Positions 9,312 through 19,294 of a stretch of DNA of 33,682 bases are shown one piece after another. The notes under the pieces were generated by a model. That model worked only from the letters and a program-made list of their open reading frames with translations. It ran no database searches and had not been told where the DNA came from. The stretch is taken from contig JAOXRY010000284.1 in assembly GCA_025800305.1 (NCBI GenBank), positions 1 through 33,682 of the forward strand, in the 5' to 3' direction. Numbering within the stretch: position 1 is the first letter of the stretch; each line of letters opens with the position of its first letter. The translations under genes and the position numbers were made by a program. Origin of the DNA: Campylobacterales bacterium. GTDB lineage: Bacteria; Campylobacterota; Campylobacteria; Campylobacterales; SZUA-545.

Positions 9312-10709
9312 TTACTTTTCTTCTTCTTTTTTAGTTGTTTTTTTAGCTGGAGCTTTTTTTGCAGCTGGTTTTTTTGCAGGTGCTTTTTTAGGCTTCTCTT
9401 CTGTTTTGTTTTTATCTTCAATTAGTTTTGAAAGAACTTTTTCTTCAATCATACTCATCTTGATAACAGGTATCATACCACTTTGTTGGTACTGTTCCAT
9501 CATCTCTTGTGGGTTCATACCACTTCTTAACGCTTCATAGTAAAGAACCTGTTGAACTTCTTGATCAGCAACTGTAACCTCTTCAGCTTTTGCTAAAGCA
9601 TCGATGATTAAAGTAGTTTTTACTCTTTCCTCAGCCTCTGGTTTTACTAAATCTCTAAGTTCTTTGATTTTATCTTGGCTTTCGCTAAGTTCTTTTAACT
9701 CTTCTTCTTTCATCCCCTGAGCTTTTTGATTAGCTAGGTGGTCAACTTCTTTTTCAACGATTGTTTCTGGAAGATCAAATTTATAAGCTTTTACAAGAGC
9801 TTCTAATAGTTTTGGCTTTAACTCATCTTGATAAAGCTTTTGCTTCTCACCCATAACTAGTTGTTCTTTCATCATCTCTTCAAACTTCTCAACTGAAGCT
9901 TCTGGATCTTGTGGCATCATTTGCTTAGCAACATCCTCGTTGATTTCAACATCTTTTTTCTCTCTAATTTCATTTAGAGTTACACTAAATACAGCATCTT
10001 TTCCTGCTAGATCTGGAGCTTGGTAACCATCTGGAAACTTTACTTCAACGTCTTTTGACTCACCTGGTTTTAGACCAATCATTCCGTCTTCAAAACCTGG
10101 GATAAATTGACCTGAACCAATTTCTAGCTGATAGTCTTTTGCAGCACCACCTTCAAAAGCTACACCATCAACTTTACCTTCAAAATCAAATACTGCAAAA
10201 TCACCTTCTTTTAGTTTTCTTGCTCTAGCAATTTTTGTTGGTTGTGCAGTTTGGTTAGCTGCATTTTGCATAGCTTCTTTAACTGCTTTTGCTGTTACTT
10301 TAATCTCTTTGTGAGTTGGTACATGCTTAGAGTAATCACCTAAATCGATTGCTGGTCTGAAACAAAATTTAATTTCACACTCAACGTTTCCATCTTTTTC
10401 TTCAAATTTAGTAACTGCTGGTTCACCTAATACATCTGTAACATTTAACTCTTTTAAAGCGTCTTGGTAAGCTTTACCAACCATTTCATTTTTTGCATCT
10501 TGCTCTATTTGTTGACCATATCTTTGTTTGATAATTAAGGCAGGAACTTTTCCTTTTCTAAAACCGTCAATCTTTGCAGTTTTAGCGATTTCCTTTGCCA
10601 TTTTGTCTTCGCTTTTTTTGATGTCATCTTTGGAAATTACTGCTTCTGCAACTCCATTAGCTTCATCAATTTTTTTAGCTTTTAATTCCATGCTATTCCT
10701 CATTGTCAT
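9312..10709 (-). CDS. tig: Trigger factor, with Lys/Ala/Pro-rich C-terminal tail (likely true start is the internal MELKAKK near 10691)
   Basis: 465 aa; [17 protein letters not shown] ribosome-binding signature, FKBP-type region, C-terminal chaperone domain; tail [27 protein letters not shown]. Confidence 0.93.
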   Translation of the reverse strand: MTMRNSMELKAKKIDEANGVAEAVISKDDIKKSEDKMAKEIAKTAKIDGFRKGKVPALIIKQRYGQQIEQDAKNEMVGKAYQDALKELNVTDVLGEPAVTKFEEKDGNVECEIKFCFRPAIDLGDYSKHVPTHKEIKVTAKAVKEAMQNAANQTAQPTKIARARKLKEGDFAVFDFEGKVDGVAFEGGAAKDYQLEIGSGQFIPGFEDGMIGLKPGESKDVEVKFPDGYQAPDLAGKDAVFSVTLNEIREKKDVEINEDVAKQMMPQDPEASVEKFEEMMKEQLVMGEKQKLYQDELKPKLLEALVKAYKFDLPETIVEKEVDHLANQKAQGMKEEELKELSESQDKIKELRDLVKPEAEERVKTTLIIDALAKAEEVTVADQEVQQVLYYEALRSGMNPQEMMEQYQQSGMIPVIKMSMIEEKVLSKLIEDKNKTEEKPKKAPAKKPAAKKAPAKKTTKKEEEK

Positions 10710-10775
10710 TAATTTTTTTAGGATTTTAGCTTACATTTGCTTTAATTGCATATATTAATGTAAAGAGAAGTTTCC

Positions 10776-11348
10776 ATGTCCCATAAAAAATTTGAAGATT
10801 CTGTGAAAAATATTTTAGAACTTGTTGGAGAAGATCCAAACAGAGAAGGACTTGTAAAAACACCTGGGAGAGTAAGAAAAGCTTTTGAGTTTATGTGCAA
10901 AGGCTACAATGAAGATCCTAAAGAAATTTTAAATCAAGCTATGTTTCAAACCACATCTAAAGAGATGGTTGTTGTGAGAAAAGTTGAATTCTATTCAATG
11001 TGTGAACATCATATGCTTCCATTTTTTGGAGAGTGTAGTGTTGCTTATATTCCAAATGAAAAAGTTGTAGGTCTTTCAAAAATCCCAAGAATTATTGAGG
11101 TATTTGCAAGAAGATTACAGATTCAAGAACAGATGACAGAGGAGATAGCAGAAGCAATAATGGATGTTGTTAAACCTAAAGGTGTAGCAGTTGTTACAAC
11201 TGCTAGACATATGTGTATGGAGATGAGAGGTGTTGAGAAACACAACTCTGTAACAACAACTTCAGCACTTAGAGGTCTGTTTCATAAAAATAAAACAAGG
11301 GAAGAGTTTTTTAATATTATAAACTCTCCACTAAATAACAGATTCTAA
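10776..11348 (+). CDS. folE: GTP cyclohydrolase I
   Basis: 190 aa; [42 protein letters not shown]. Confidence 0.96.
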   Translation: MSHKKFEDSVKNILELVGEDPNREGLVKTPGRVRKAFEFMCKGYNEDPKEILNQAMFQTTSKEMVVVRKVEFYSMCEHHMLPFFGECSVAYIPNEKVVGLSKIPRIIEVFARRLQIQEQMTEEIAEAIMDVVKPKGVAVVTTARHMCMEMRGVEKHNSVTTTSALRGLFHKNKTREEFFNIINSPLNNRF

Positions 11349-12655
11349 TGGGTTTAAAAAAACTAAAAAAAAACATCTGTGTTAAACAGCTCTCACCGCT
11401 TTTTGGAGTAGTAAAAAAAATTAGTCCTACCCATATCACTGGAAGTGGGCTTAATCTTGGAATTGGTGATACTGTTAAGATTGATTCACTCTCTTTAAAA
11501 AAACACACCTATGGGATGGTCACAGAGATTAACCATGATGACTTTATCGTTACCCCTTTTGGCTTTATTGAAGGCTTTAGAAATGGAGATCACATCTTCA
11601 TTATGGACAAAGGCTTAAGAATTCCCGTTGGAGAAAATCTTTTAGGAAGAGTTCTTAACCCTTTTATGGAACCACTAGATGGAGAGGAAGCTCCTGTAAC
11701 ATCAGAACACATTCCAATTATGCAAGCACCTATCGCACCTATGAAAAGAGGAATTATTGATCAAGTCCTCTCGACAGGAGTAAAAAGTATTGATGGACTT
11801 TTAACTTGTGGTTTAGGACAGAAAATGGGGATCTTTGCTGGTTCTGGAGTTGGAAAATCCACGTTGATGGGAATGATAGTTAAAGGCTCCAATGTACCAA
11901 TTAAAGTCATCGCACTAATTGGAGAGAGAGGAAGGGAGATCCCAGAATTTGTTCAGAACAACCTTAATGGAGATCTTACAAATACTGTAATAATTACAGC
12001 AACTAGTGATGATAGTCCTCTTATGAGAAAATATGGTGCTTTTTCTGCAATGGCAGTTGCTGAATACTTCAAAAACCAAGGACGTGATGTTCTTTTTATT
12101 ATGGACTCTGTAACAAGATTTGCCATGGCTCAACGTGAAATAGGACTTTCTCTTGGTGAACCACCAACTACAAAAGGATATCCACCTTCAGTATTCTCAC
12201 TTCTTCCTCAACTAATGGAGAGAGCTGGAAAAGAAGAAGGAAAAGGGACAATTACCGCATTTTTCACCGTGCTAATTGAAGGTGATGATATGAATGATCC
12301 AATAGCTGATCAAGCCAGATCTATACTTGATGGTCACATTGTTCTTAGCCGCGAAATGACAGATTATGGAATCTACCCTCCTGTAAATATTCTCTCTTCT
12401 GCGTCAAGACTTTTTAATGATTTAAATGATGACGAACACAAAATTTCAGCACAAACTTTTAGAAAACTCTATGCCCTTTTAAAAGAGAATGAAGTTCTTA
12501 TTAGAATTGGTGCATATACCTCAGGAACAGATCCTGAATTAGACAGTGCAATTAGCAAAAAAGAGATCTTAGAAACCTTTTTAAAACAAGGAAACTCAGA
12601 CAAACTTGATTTTCCTGATACAAAGGAGTTGCTAAACGCTATCTTCTCCTCTTAG
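11348..12655 (+). CDS. fliI: Flagellar export ATPase FliI
   Basis: 435 aa; GIFAGSGVGKSTLMGMI Walker A, LIGERGREIPEF, RFAMAQREIGLSLGEPPTTKGYPPSVFSLLPQLMERAG; overlaps the folE stop (TAATG). Confidence 0.93.
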   Translation: MGLKKLKKNICVKQLSPLFGVVKKISPTHITGSGLNLGIGDTVKIDSLSLKKHTYGMVTEINHDDFIVTPFGFIEGFRNGDHIFIMDKGLRIPVGENLLGRVLNPFMEPLDGEEAPVTSEHIPIMQAPIAPMKRGIIDQVLSTGVKSIDGLLTCGLGQKMGIFAGSGVGKSTLMGMIVKGSNVPIKVIALIGERGREIPEFVQNNLNGDLTNTVIITATSDDSPLMRKYGAFSAMAVAEYFKNQGRDVLFIMDSVTRFAMAQREIGLSLGEPPTTKGYPPSVFSLLPQLMERAGKEEGKGTITAFFTVLIEGDDMNDPIADQARSILDGHIVLSREMTDYGIYPPVNILSSASRLFNDLNDDEHKISAQTFRKLYALLKENEVLIRIGAYTSGTDPELDSAISKKEILETFLKQGNSDKLDFPDTKELLNAIFSS

Positions 12656-12722
12656 TTTAAAATATATGAAAAATTCGTAAGATTGTAGATACTTTATTAG
12701 GAGGTTTTTTATAAAATATTTT

Positions 12723-14138
12723 ATGAAAAAAATAAATAAATACCTAATTACAATTCTTTTTCTACCAACAACAATACTGTTTTCATCGGTAGAGAAAAAA
12801 ACCATAGAAGATATCATTCCAATGACCATGGCAAATATACGAGGTCATCAAGCTCTTTATAATGAGGGTTGGTTTATCATAAGTTCCTCTAAAGATGCCT
12901 TTGAATATGCCCATCAAAAGTCTATTTTAAGTTCAAAAGATGCACTTTTAAAAACCTATAAAAGCGTTGAGACAAACTCTTTACAATACAAAAGTAATAT
13001 GAAGAGTAATCTTCTTTCAACTCAAACAGACACAAAAGAAATCTTTGAAAAAGGGACAGAACACAGTAAAAATATTTTAAGAACAACCCACAGACTAGGC
13101 AAAATACAATATGACTTCGCCAATAGAAACTTTCAAAAAGCATGGGGGAAATTTTCCAAAGGAAATATCTATTATGAAAAAAGAACAGCCAAAGATCTAA
13201 AAGAGTTAAAAGATCTTCCAAATAACTACTACAAAGATATCAAAGATGACTTTTCCAATATCTATAAAATCACAGACTCTGTAAGTTCTGACTTTGGAGA
13301 TGATATTGGTGATTACTGGGCAAGTGGCTTTAAAAAATCACAAGATGAATTTCAAAAAGAGTATGAAGAGTCTGGAAAAAGTTCCAATACACTAGTCGCT
13401 CTTGTTGATATACTTCAAGGATATGGAAAATCAATTTACTATGGGCTTTTCAAACCAACAGCACAAACAGCAGTAGATGCAACAGCCACTACAGCAGTAA
13501 GTGTAGGAAAAGCTATTGTAATTCCAACAAGTGGAGCTATCTCTATTACAGGCAGAACAATTGAGTCTCTAGGATTAACCGTCTACTACACAACTTCACT
13601 GGGAGTAAAAGTTATCTCTCCTACTGTTGAAGCTGGTTTTTTGACAGGTGTCTCTATCCTCTCTTTAGGAACTTCTGCTATTACTTACACTACAGGAGGA
13701 ACTATTGGAGCTGTTAATCAAGTTGCAACAACCGTTGCTTCTCCTGTTATTGCAACAGGTAAAGCAGTTGGAAAAAGTACAGTAGATACAGGAAAATATG
13801 TCTCTTTTATGGCTTATGATAGTGTATCAGGAACATCAAAGGTCATATATAACCAACTAGCTTCTGGTGTAGTATTAGGATACAACGGATTAACTGCTAT
13901 TCCTACCCACTTAGCAATGGGAGTAGTTGATACTGTTGTTTTAGCATATGATGGTCCAAGACTTGTCATTGCAACAGTTAATGGAGAAGTAGATGGTTTC
14001 TCTTCTGCAGGTCTTCCTGCTGGAACGGTTGTAGATCTTCAAAAATTACAAAACGAAAACAACATCAATATTAAAATCATTTCAAAAGATCCCAAGGTTA
14101 TTGAAAATGTTCTTGGTTCTATGAAGAAGGATCTATAA
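12723..14138 (+). CDS. Exported 11-residue-repeat protein, unknown function (paralog of the downstream ORF)
   Basis: 471 aa; N-terminal signal-peptide-like segment, charged region with 11-residue spacing (SKDALLKTYKS/VETNSLQYKSN/MKSNLLSTQTD/TKEIFEKGTEH/SKNILRTTHRL), then hydrophobic Gly/Ser/Thr region; C-terminal GPRLVIATVNGE...AGTVVDLQKLQNENN matches GPKWVVYAVTGN...GAVVDLEKIQNRGS in the next ORF. Confidence 0.8.
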   Translation: MKKINKYLITILFLPTTILFSSVEKKTIEDIIPMTMANIRGHQALYNEGWFIISSSKDAFEYAHQKSILSSKDALLKTYKSVETNSLQYKSNMKSNLLSTQTDTKEIFEKGTEHSKNILRTTHRLGKIQYDFANRNFQKAWGKFSKGNIYYEKRTAKDLKELKDLPNNYYKDIKDDFSNIYKITDSVSSDFGDDIGDYWASGFKKSQDEFQKEYEESGKSSNTLVALVDILQGYGKSIYYGLFKPTAQTAVDATATTAVSVGKAIVIPTSGAISITGRTIESLGLTVYYTTSLGVKVISPTVEAGFLTGVSILSLGTSAITYTTGGTIGAVNQVATTVASPVIATGKAVGKSTVDTGKYVSFMAYDSVSGTSKVIYNQLASGVVLGYNGLTAIPTHLAMGVVDTVVLAYDGPRLVIATVNGEVDGFSSAGLPAGTVVDLQKLQNENNINIKIISKDPKVIENVLGSMKKDL

Positions 14139-16504
14139 TGAAAAAACTATTTTTAATCATTTCAGCTTTTATACTTACCAGTTGTACTTTTAGTGATCCA
14201 GATCCTTTAAAAAACACAAAAAAACTTGTTAAAGAGGGTCATATCTCTTTATATAAAAATGGTGCATTTAAAGTTCCTAGTACCTCTATCTATCTTATTC
14301 CTCCAGGTCCGGAGCCTCTTGAACTTGCCAAAGAGTTAGCAGGTGTCAAAGCAAAAGAATCTTTTGATGTTGCGATCAAAAAAGCTTATGAAGCTGTATA
14401 TATTATCCCTAAAGGAACACAACTTTCAAAAGAGGTTGCTACAGATATTTTCGGTACTGCTGAATCTATCGGAGATGGAATCACTAATAGATCTAGAACA
14501 ACAGGAAACCTGATTATTGAAAAGTCATTCTTCCATGGAAAGAAATATTTTACTAAATCTTTTGAAAATGGTCTAATAGGAGGAGAAAAAGTCTATCAAA
14601 CAGGAGAAGATATCGAAGAACTTTTCTCTTATGATGAAACATCTGGTGTAAATACAGGAAAAAATCTTATAGCTTCCAGCCCTGAAAGTGGGTTCTATGT
14701 TGCAAAAAAAGGTTACAGACTAGGGAAAGATCTTACATCAACTAGTATAGAGATTGGAAAGGAGTTAGCACGTAGGGGAATAGTCTTAGGAAAAGAGGCG
14801 ATTGAAGAAGGTTTTTACGTAGGTGCTGGAACAATCAAAGCTAGTAATAAATTAGGAATTGAGTTAATTAAAAAAAGTCCAAAAACAGGAAAGAAAATTA
14901 TCGATAAAAGCTTCTCCTCTGCCAATAAGATTATCAACTCCTCTTCAGATGTAGGAAGAAATCTTTTTAACTCTTCTATAAAAACTGCTACAAAAATAAA
15001 TAACTACAGTGAGGAGAAAGGAAAAAATAATGCAATTTATGCAAAAGACTCTTTCATTTTAGGGTATGCAAAACTTCCTAAGACATTAGGAAAAAGAGCA
15101 GATAAAATAAATGAGTACCTTACATTAGATGAGTTTACCCAAGACTATAAAATAGCAGATAAACAAAGAGAAAAAAACTCATTATACTTTACAGAGATTC
15201 TTTCAGACACAGTTGATAACTACTCTAGAAATGTATCATCATCTTTTTCAAAAGCAAAAGAAGAGCTAGGAACATACAAAGAGAGTGGTGTTGCTTTTGC
15301 CTCAATAAAATCTCTTCGATGGGTACTGCAAGGAATCTTTTATGATGGGCTAATCAAACCCATTACAAACCTAACTACAGGTTCTTTAGGGTATATCGCT
15401 GTTAACGGTGTTGTATTTCCTGTTATGGTTGTTACAAATAACGGAATTACTATGTCAAAAATTGCGGTAGGAGTAACATATAATTCTGCCATTGGAGCCT
15501 ATGAAATTGTTGCACCAACAGCAGAGGCATCCCTTGCTGGACTTCTCTCAACTGCCCAATATATAGGAGGGAAAGTAGCCTCTACAGCAGTTATTGGCGC
15601 AGGAACTGTAGGAAGTGCTGGAATTATTGGAGGAGGGACTGTCCTTGGAGCTGGAGCAACTGTTGGACAAGTAGCAGTAGGATCTGGTGTAGCAGCTGGA
15701 GGAACAGCTATTGGAACTGGAATTGTCGCAGGAAAAACTATCGAAGGTGGAGCTAGAGCAGTAGGAGGAACTATTGCTGGTGCTGGTGTCAGTGCTGGAG
15801 GAACAGTTGCTGGTGGAGCTACAGTCGCTGGTGGTGTTATTGCTGGTGGTGGAACAACCGCTGGAAAAGCTATTCTTGGTACAGGTGTGATAGCTGGTAA
15901 CTATGGAGCAAAAGGAGCTATTGAATCTACAGGCTTTGTTCTTGGAAAAGGGGTTAAATACATAGGCGCACCTATTACAACTGCAGGTATAACAATTTCT
16001 CAAGCCTCTTATGGTGTAGTTGCTGGAGGAGTTGGGGTAACTGCTGGAAGTGGAGTTGTTGCCATAGGAGAGATCTCATCCTTAACAACAAAAACAGTTG
16101 GAGGAGTAGCCGCAGGTGGAACATTTGTAGGAGGGACAACAGCCAGTGTTGTTACAGGAACTGGACTTGGTGCTTATCAGCTTTCAAAAGCTGTTGTGGT
16201 TCCAGCTGGATACACTCTTTCTAGTGGAGTTGTCTTAAGTTATGGTACTGTTTCTCATTTATCTGCCCACGCTATCTTAGGTGTATCTGACGCAGCTTAT
16301 CTTGTATTGTCTCTAGAAGGTCCTAAATGGGTTGTTTACGCTGTAACTGGGAACCTAAAAGATGATGATAATATAATCGAAGGTGCTGTTGTAGATCTTG
16401 AAAAGATCCAAAATAGAGGCTCTATTATTAAAAGAGTTGAATTAAATAAAGAACAGATTGAGAAAGTAGTCCAATCAACCTATTCTACAAAGGAAGTTCA
16501 ATAA
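14138..16504 (+). CDS. Putative lipoprotein with long 11-residue-repeat region and Gly-rich hydrophobic repeat zone, unknown function
   Basis: 788 aa; lipobox FILTSC; 11-residue register in both charged and glycine-rich zones; TAATG overlap with the upstream paralog. Confidence 0.82.
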   Translation: MKKLFLIISAFILTSCTFSDPDPLKNTKKLVKEGHISLYKNGAFKVPSTSIYLIPPGPEPLELAKELAGVKAKESFDVAIKKAYEAVYIIPKGTQLSKEVATDIFGTAESIGDGITNRSRTTGNLIIEKSFFHGKKYFTKSFENGLIGGEKVYQTGEDIEELFSYDETSGVNTGKNLIASSPESGFYVAKKGYRLGKDLTSTSIEIGKELARRGIVLGKEAIEEGFYVGAGTIKASNKLGIELIKKSPKTGKKIIDKSFSSANKIINSSSDVGRNLFNSSIKTATKINNYSEEKGKNNAIYAKDSFILGYAKLPKTLGKRADKINEYLTLDEFTQDYKIADKQREKNSLYFTEILSDTVDNYSRNVSSSFSKAKEELGTYKESGVAFASIKSLRWVLQGIFYDGLIKPITNLTTGSLGYIAVNGVVFPVMVVTNNGITMSKIAVGVTYNSAIGAYEIVAPTAEASLAGLLSTAQYIGGKVASTAVIGAGTVGSAGIIGGGTVLGAGATVGQVAVGSGVAAGGTAIGTGIVAGKTIEGGARAVGGTIAGAGVSAGGTVAGGATVAGGVIAGGGTTAGKAILGTGVIAGNYGAKGAIESTGFVLGKGVKYIGAPITTAGITISQASYGVVAGGVGVTAGSGVVAIGEISSLTTKTVGGVAAGGTFVGGTTASVVTGTGLGAYQLSKAVVVPAGYTLSSGVVLSYGTVSHLSAHAILGVSDAAYLVLSLEGPKWVVYAVTGNLKDDDNIIEGAVVDLEKIQNRGSIIKRVELNKEQIEKVVQSTYSTKEVQ
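14438..15060 (+). repeat. Degenerate 33-bp / 11-residue repeats, charged type (consensus about G-K-x-x-x-x-x-S-x-x-x)
   Basis: Consecutive 11-mers: GDGITNRSRTT GNLIIEKSFFH GKKYFTKSFEN ... GKDLTSTSIEI GKELARRGIVL GKEAIEEGFYV GAGTIKASNKL GIELIKKSPKT GKKIIDKSFSS ANKIINSSSDV GRNLFNSSIKT. Confidence 0.8.
15538..16210 (+). repeat. Degenerate 33-bp / 11-residue repeats, glycine-rich hydrophobic type
   Basis: Consecutive 11-mers: KVASTAVIGAG TVGSAGIIGGG TVLGAGATVGQ VAVGSGVAAGG TAIGTGIVAGK TIEGGARAVGG TIAGAGVSAGG TVAGGATVAGG VIAGGGTTAGK AILGTGVIAGN. Confidence 0.82.
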
Positions 16505-17909
16505 CAAAAACAGCTCTCTCTTGACTGTTTCTCACACTGATTTTACCACCCATACTTCCTTCAATAATCATCTTGGCAAGGTTCAGACCAATTCCTGTTC
16601 CTTGCTCTCCTTTTGTTGTAAAATCCAAATCAAAGATCTTCTCAATAATATCTTCTGGAATTCCTCCACCATTATCAGTAATTGTTAAGATCGCTTTATC
16701 ATCTTCAACCATCGTATCAATTTTTATCATTGGCTTTTCAGGGCTTTTCTCAACAAGAACATCTTTTGCATTGTTCACTATGTTCATTACAACTTGTTCT
16801 AGTTCATTTTCAAACCCATTGATCATAATATCCTCTTTAACTTCTACTTTAAGGGCAATTCCTCTTTTACTAATCTGACTAGATATTAAAGAGAGAGATT
16901 TATCAATAGCTTTATTTAAAGAAAATGGTTTGGGTATTTTGTCTGATCTAAAGAAATTTCTAAGTTCATCAATACTCGATGACATAAACCTAATTCTTTC
17001 ATGAACAATTTTTGATGTAGCTGCCAGTGACTCCTCGGTCATCTCTTTATACTCGTAACTCTCTTGAATTTCATCAATGGAAAGACTTATTGCATTTAGT
17101 GGTTGCTTTAACTGATGGGCAATTATACTTATTAGCTCTCCTAAGGAGGCTTTTTTTGCTTGTTTAAAAAGAATCTCTTTTTGTTTTTCATTTGTCTTAA
17201 TTTGTCTTGCGACTTCTTTTTCAAGATAGTGTCTTAAACTAATCTCTCTATATATATAAATTAATACAAGAGCTATAATTACAAAACCGAAAAAATTTAT
17301 CATCATATAGATAATTGAGATCTCTGCTAAAAAGGCATTTTTTGTATAAGAGACAATATAGGCAATTGTCTTTTTATCCTTGATATTTTTTATTGGAACA
17401 AAAGCAGTAACCCCAACCTCATCGCCTATTTTGTCATAAAGGGCGAAGTTTTTAGATTCTTCCATATTTTTTTCAATAAGTGTTCTATTTGGTTGGATAA
17501 TATTTGTTTCAAAATTTGATTTATCGTCGTAGCTATTTTTTGCAAAAATACTCATGTATTTTCTATTTTCAATACTTTGTACAAATTGTAGTTTGTCGTT
17601 TTTTCTTTTCCAAACCAGTGGATTAAAAACCTGCTTTTTTACAAGAAAATGAAACTTAATCATATTAACTTCATTAATAGTTTCTTCCATTGATTCTGCT
17701 GAATATCCAATATCATAAGATCTTAAATATTTTCCATCTATTGTATTGTCATAGTTTGTTACTTTAAAATTAATTCGTAGTTCATTAATCACATCAGAAA
17801 GCTCTTTTTGTATTAGCTTCTCTTTATATGTGTAGTTAAGAGTAAAAATTCCCCCAAAAAGGGCTAGAAAAATAATTAGAAAGAGAATAGTTAGTTTTTT
17901 TTGAGACAT
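16485..17909 (-). CDS. Membrane sensor histidine kinase
   Basis: 474 aa; N-terminal TM, periplasmic sensor region, second TM, H-box IIAHQLKQPLNAISLSIDEI, N-box NIVNNAKDVL, G-boxes DNGGGIPE and GTGIGLNLAK. Confidence 0.88.
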   Translation of the reverse strand: MSQKKLTILFLIIFLALFGGIFTLNYTYKEKLIQKELSDVINELRINFKVTNYDNTIDGKYLRSYDIGYSAESMEETINEVNMIKFHFLVKKQVFNPLVWKRKNDKLQFVQSIENRKYMSIFAKNSYDDKSNFETNIIQPNRTLIEKNMEESKNFALYDKIGDEVGVTAFVPIKNIKDKKTIAYIVSYTKNAFLAEISIIYMMINFFGFVIIALVLIYIYREISLRHYLEKEVARQIKTNEKQKEILFKQAKKASLGELISIIAHQLKQPLNAISLSIDEIQESYEYKEMTEESLAATSKIVHERIRFMSSSIDELRNFFRSDKIPKPFSLNKAIDKSLSLISSQISKRGIALKVEVKEDIMINGFENELEQVVMNIVNNAKDVLVEKSPEKPMIKIDTMVEDDKAILTITDNGGGIPEDIIEKIFDLDFTTKGEQGTGIGLNLAKMIIEGSMGGKISVRNSQERAVFVIELPL

Positions 17910-18115
17910 TTAGTTTTCCAAGATTTAAAATTAAAACCATATTATCTCACAATCTATTTAAAAAAGAATAGTTAGTTTTTCTTTTCCTACTCTACAGTTA
18001 ACTATGAATCCATATAAATGATAATTCAGTTTTTTCTAAGTTATCTTTTAGATTAGTTTTATTTTTTCTCTGTATACTTGTTTTAGAATGAATATCTATT
18101 AAGTAAGGATATTTT

Positions 18116-19294
18116 ATGGAAAAAGAAAATTTATCGAAAAAACTAATATCTCTTTTTTGGGATCTCAAAATTCTTTATGTAGAAGATGAAGATCTTATCT
18201 ATAAAAATATGACAAGAATACTCAGACGTATCTGCAACACAGTCGACTTAGCTCACAACGGCAAAGAGGGCTATGAAATGTATCAACAAAAAGATTATGA
18301 CATTATCATTACAGACCTTGAAATGCCTATAAAAGATGGGTTTTGGCTAATTGACAAAATCCGAGAGGAGACCTTACGGCAGTTTATTGTTGTCACTACA
18401 GCATACACAGATCCAGCTCATATTGAAGGTTGTCTTGATAGAGGAGTAAATGGATTTATTTCAAAACCTATTAGAATAGAAAGTCTCTTTAAAAGACTTC
18501 AAGGTTTTGGATTAGATCTTCAAAAAGATCTGGAAATAAAAAGATTAAAAGAAGAAGCAGAAAGTAAGGTGATTCTTGAAAACCACCAAACGTTACTCAG
18601 CAATATCTCCCATCATTGGAGACAACCTTTAAACTCAATATCTATAGGAGTAACAGCTTTAGAAATTGAATTAGACGAAATACTTACAAAAGAGCAAAAA
18701 AACTCTTTAGAGAGAATCCACAAAATAGTGCAAAACCTTTCAAAAAGTATTGAAGAGTTCAGAAGAATAGGTACAGTAGATAGAGAAAATAAAGAATTTG
18801 ATTTTGTAGAACTTGTCCATGACGTTCAAAATATTGTCCAACCTGTTTTTGAAGAACTTAAAATCCAATCAAAAGTCTCATCAGAAACTGAAGAAATAAC
18901 TTACTTTGCACCTAAAAACGCTATAGGACAAATTATCAACTCAGTTTGTAATAATGCTATTGAAAGTATTCAAAGAGATCTAGACAACTCTCCAACTTCT
19001 AAAGAATACTTTATAAACTTCTCCCTAAACACTACAGAAAACTTTATAGAACTAAAAATTACAGATAATGGAGATCAGTTCTCTAAAGATGTTCTTGATA
19101 GTATTTTTGCTCCTTACAGTTCAGCCCATAAGTACGACTCTGGAAGTGGACTAAGTCTTTACAAAGCTTATAAAATTTTAAAAACTTCGGGAGGGGATAT
19201 TAAAATTCAAAATCTTGAAGATGGCTCCACTTTAGTAACTTGTGTCTTCTATAAAAATGCTTTTATTAATGTAGATACGGAAGAGAAATCGTAA
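18116..19294 (+). CDS. Response-regulator/histidine-kinase hybrid (N-terminal REC, C-terminal kinase)
   Basis: 392 aa; REC: ILYVEDEDLIYKN...IIITDLEMPIKDGF...VVTTAY...FISKPI; kinase: ISHHWRQPLNSISIGV, NNAIESIQ, DNGDQFSKD, SGSGLSLYKAYK. Confidence 0.87.
   Translation: MEKENLSKKLISLFWDLKILYVEDEDLIYKNMTRILRRICNTVDLAHNGKEGYEMYQQKDYDIIITDLEMPIKDGFWLIDKIREETLRQFIVVTTAYTDPAHIEGCLDRGVNGFISKPIRIESLFKRLQGFGLDLQKDLEIKRLKEEAESKVILENHQTLLSNISHHWRQPLNSISIGVTALEIELDEILTKEQKNSLERIHKIVQNLSKSIEEFRRIGTVDRENKEFDFVELVHDVQNIVQPVFEELKIQSKVSSETEEITYFAPKNAIGQIINSVCNNAIESIQRDLDNSPTSKEYFINFSLNTTENFIELKITDNGDQFSKDVLDSIFAPYSSAHKYDSGSGLSLYKAYKILKTSGGDIKIQNLEDGSTLVTCVFYKNAFINVDTEEKS

Noticed and set aside
15548-16003. 151-aa antisense ORF rich in Ser/Cys (MRNCYTCSCNRC...SSSTDTSTS)
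   Set aside because: Composition is the mirror of Gly/Ala/Thr codons on the coding strand; a by-product of the repeat region, not a plausible protein.
16485-19294. Convergent 3' overlaps (16485-16504 and 19266-19294) as possible regulatory antisense
   Set aside because: Short convergent overlaps are common in compact genomes; also seen at 4461-4480. No extra signal supports a regulatory role.
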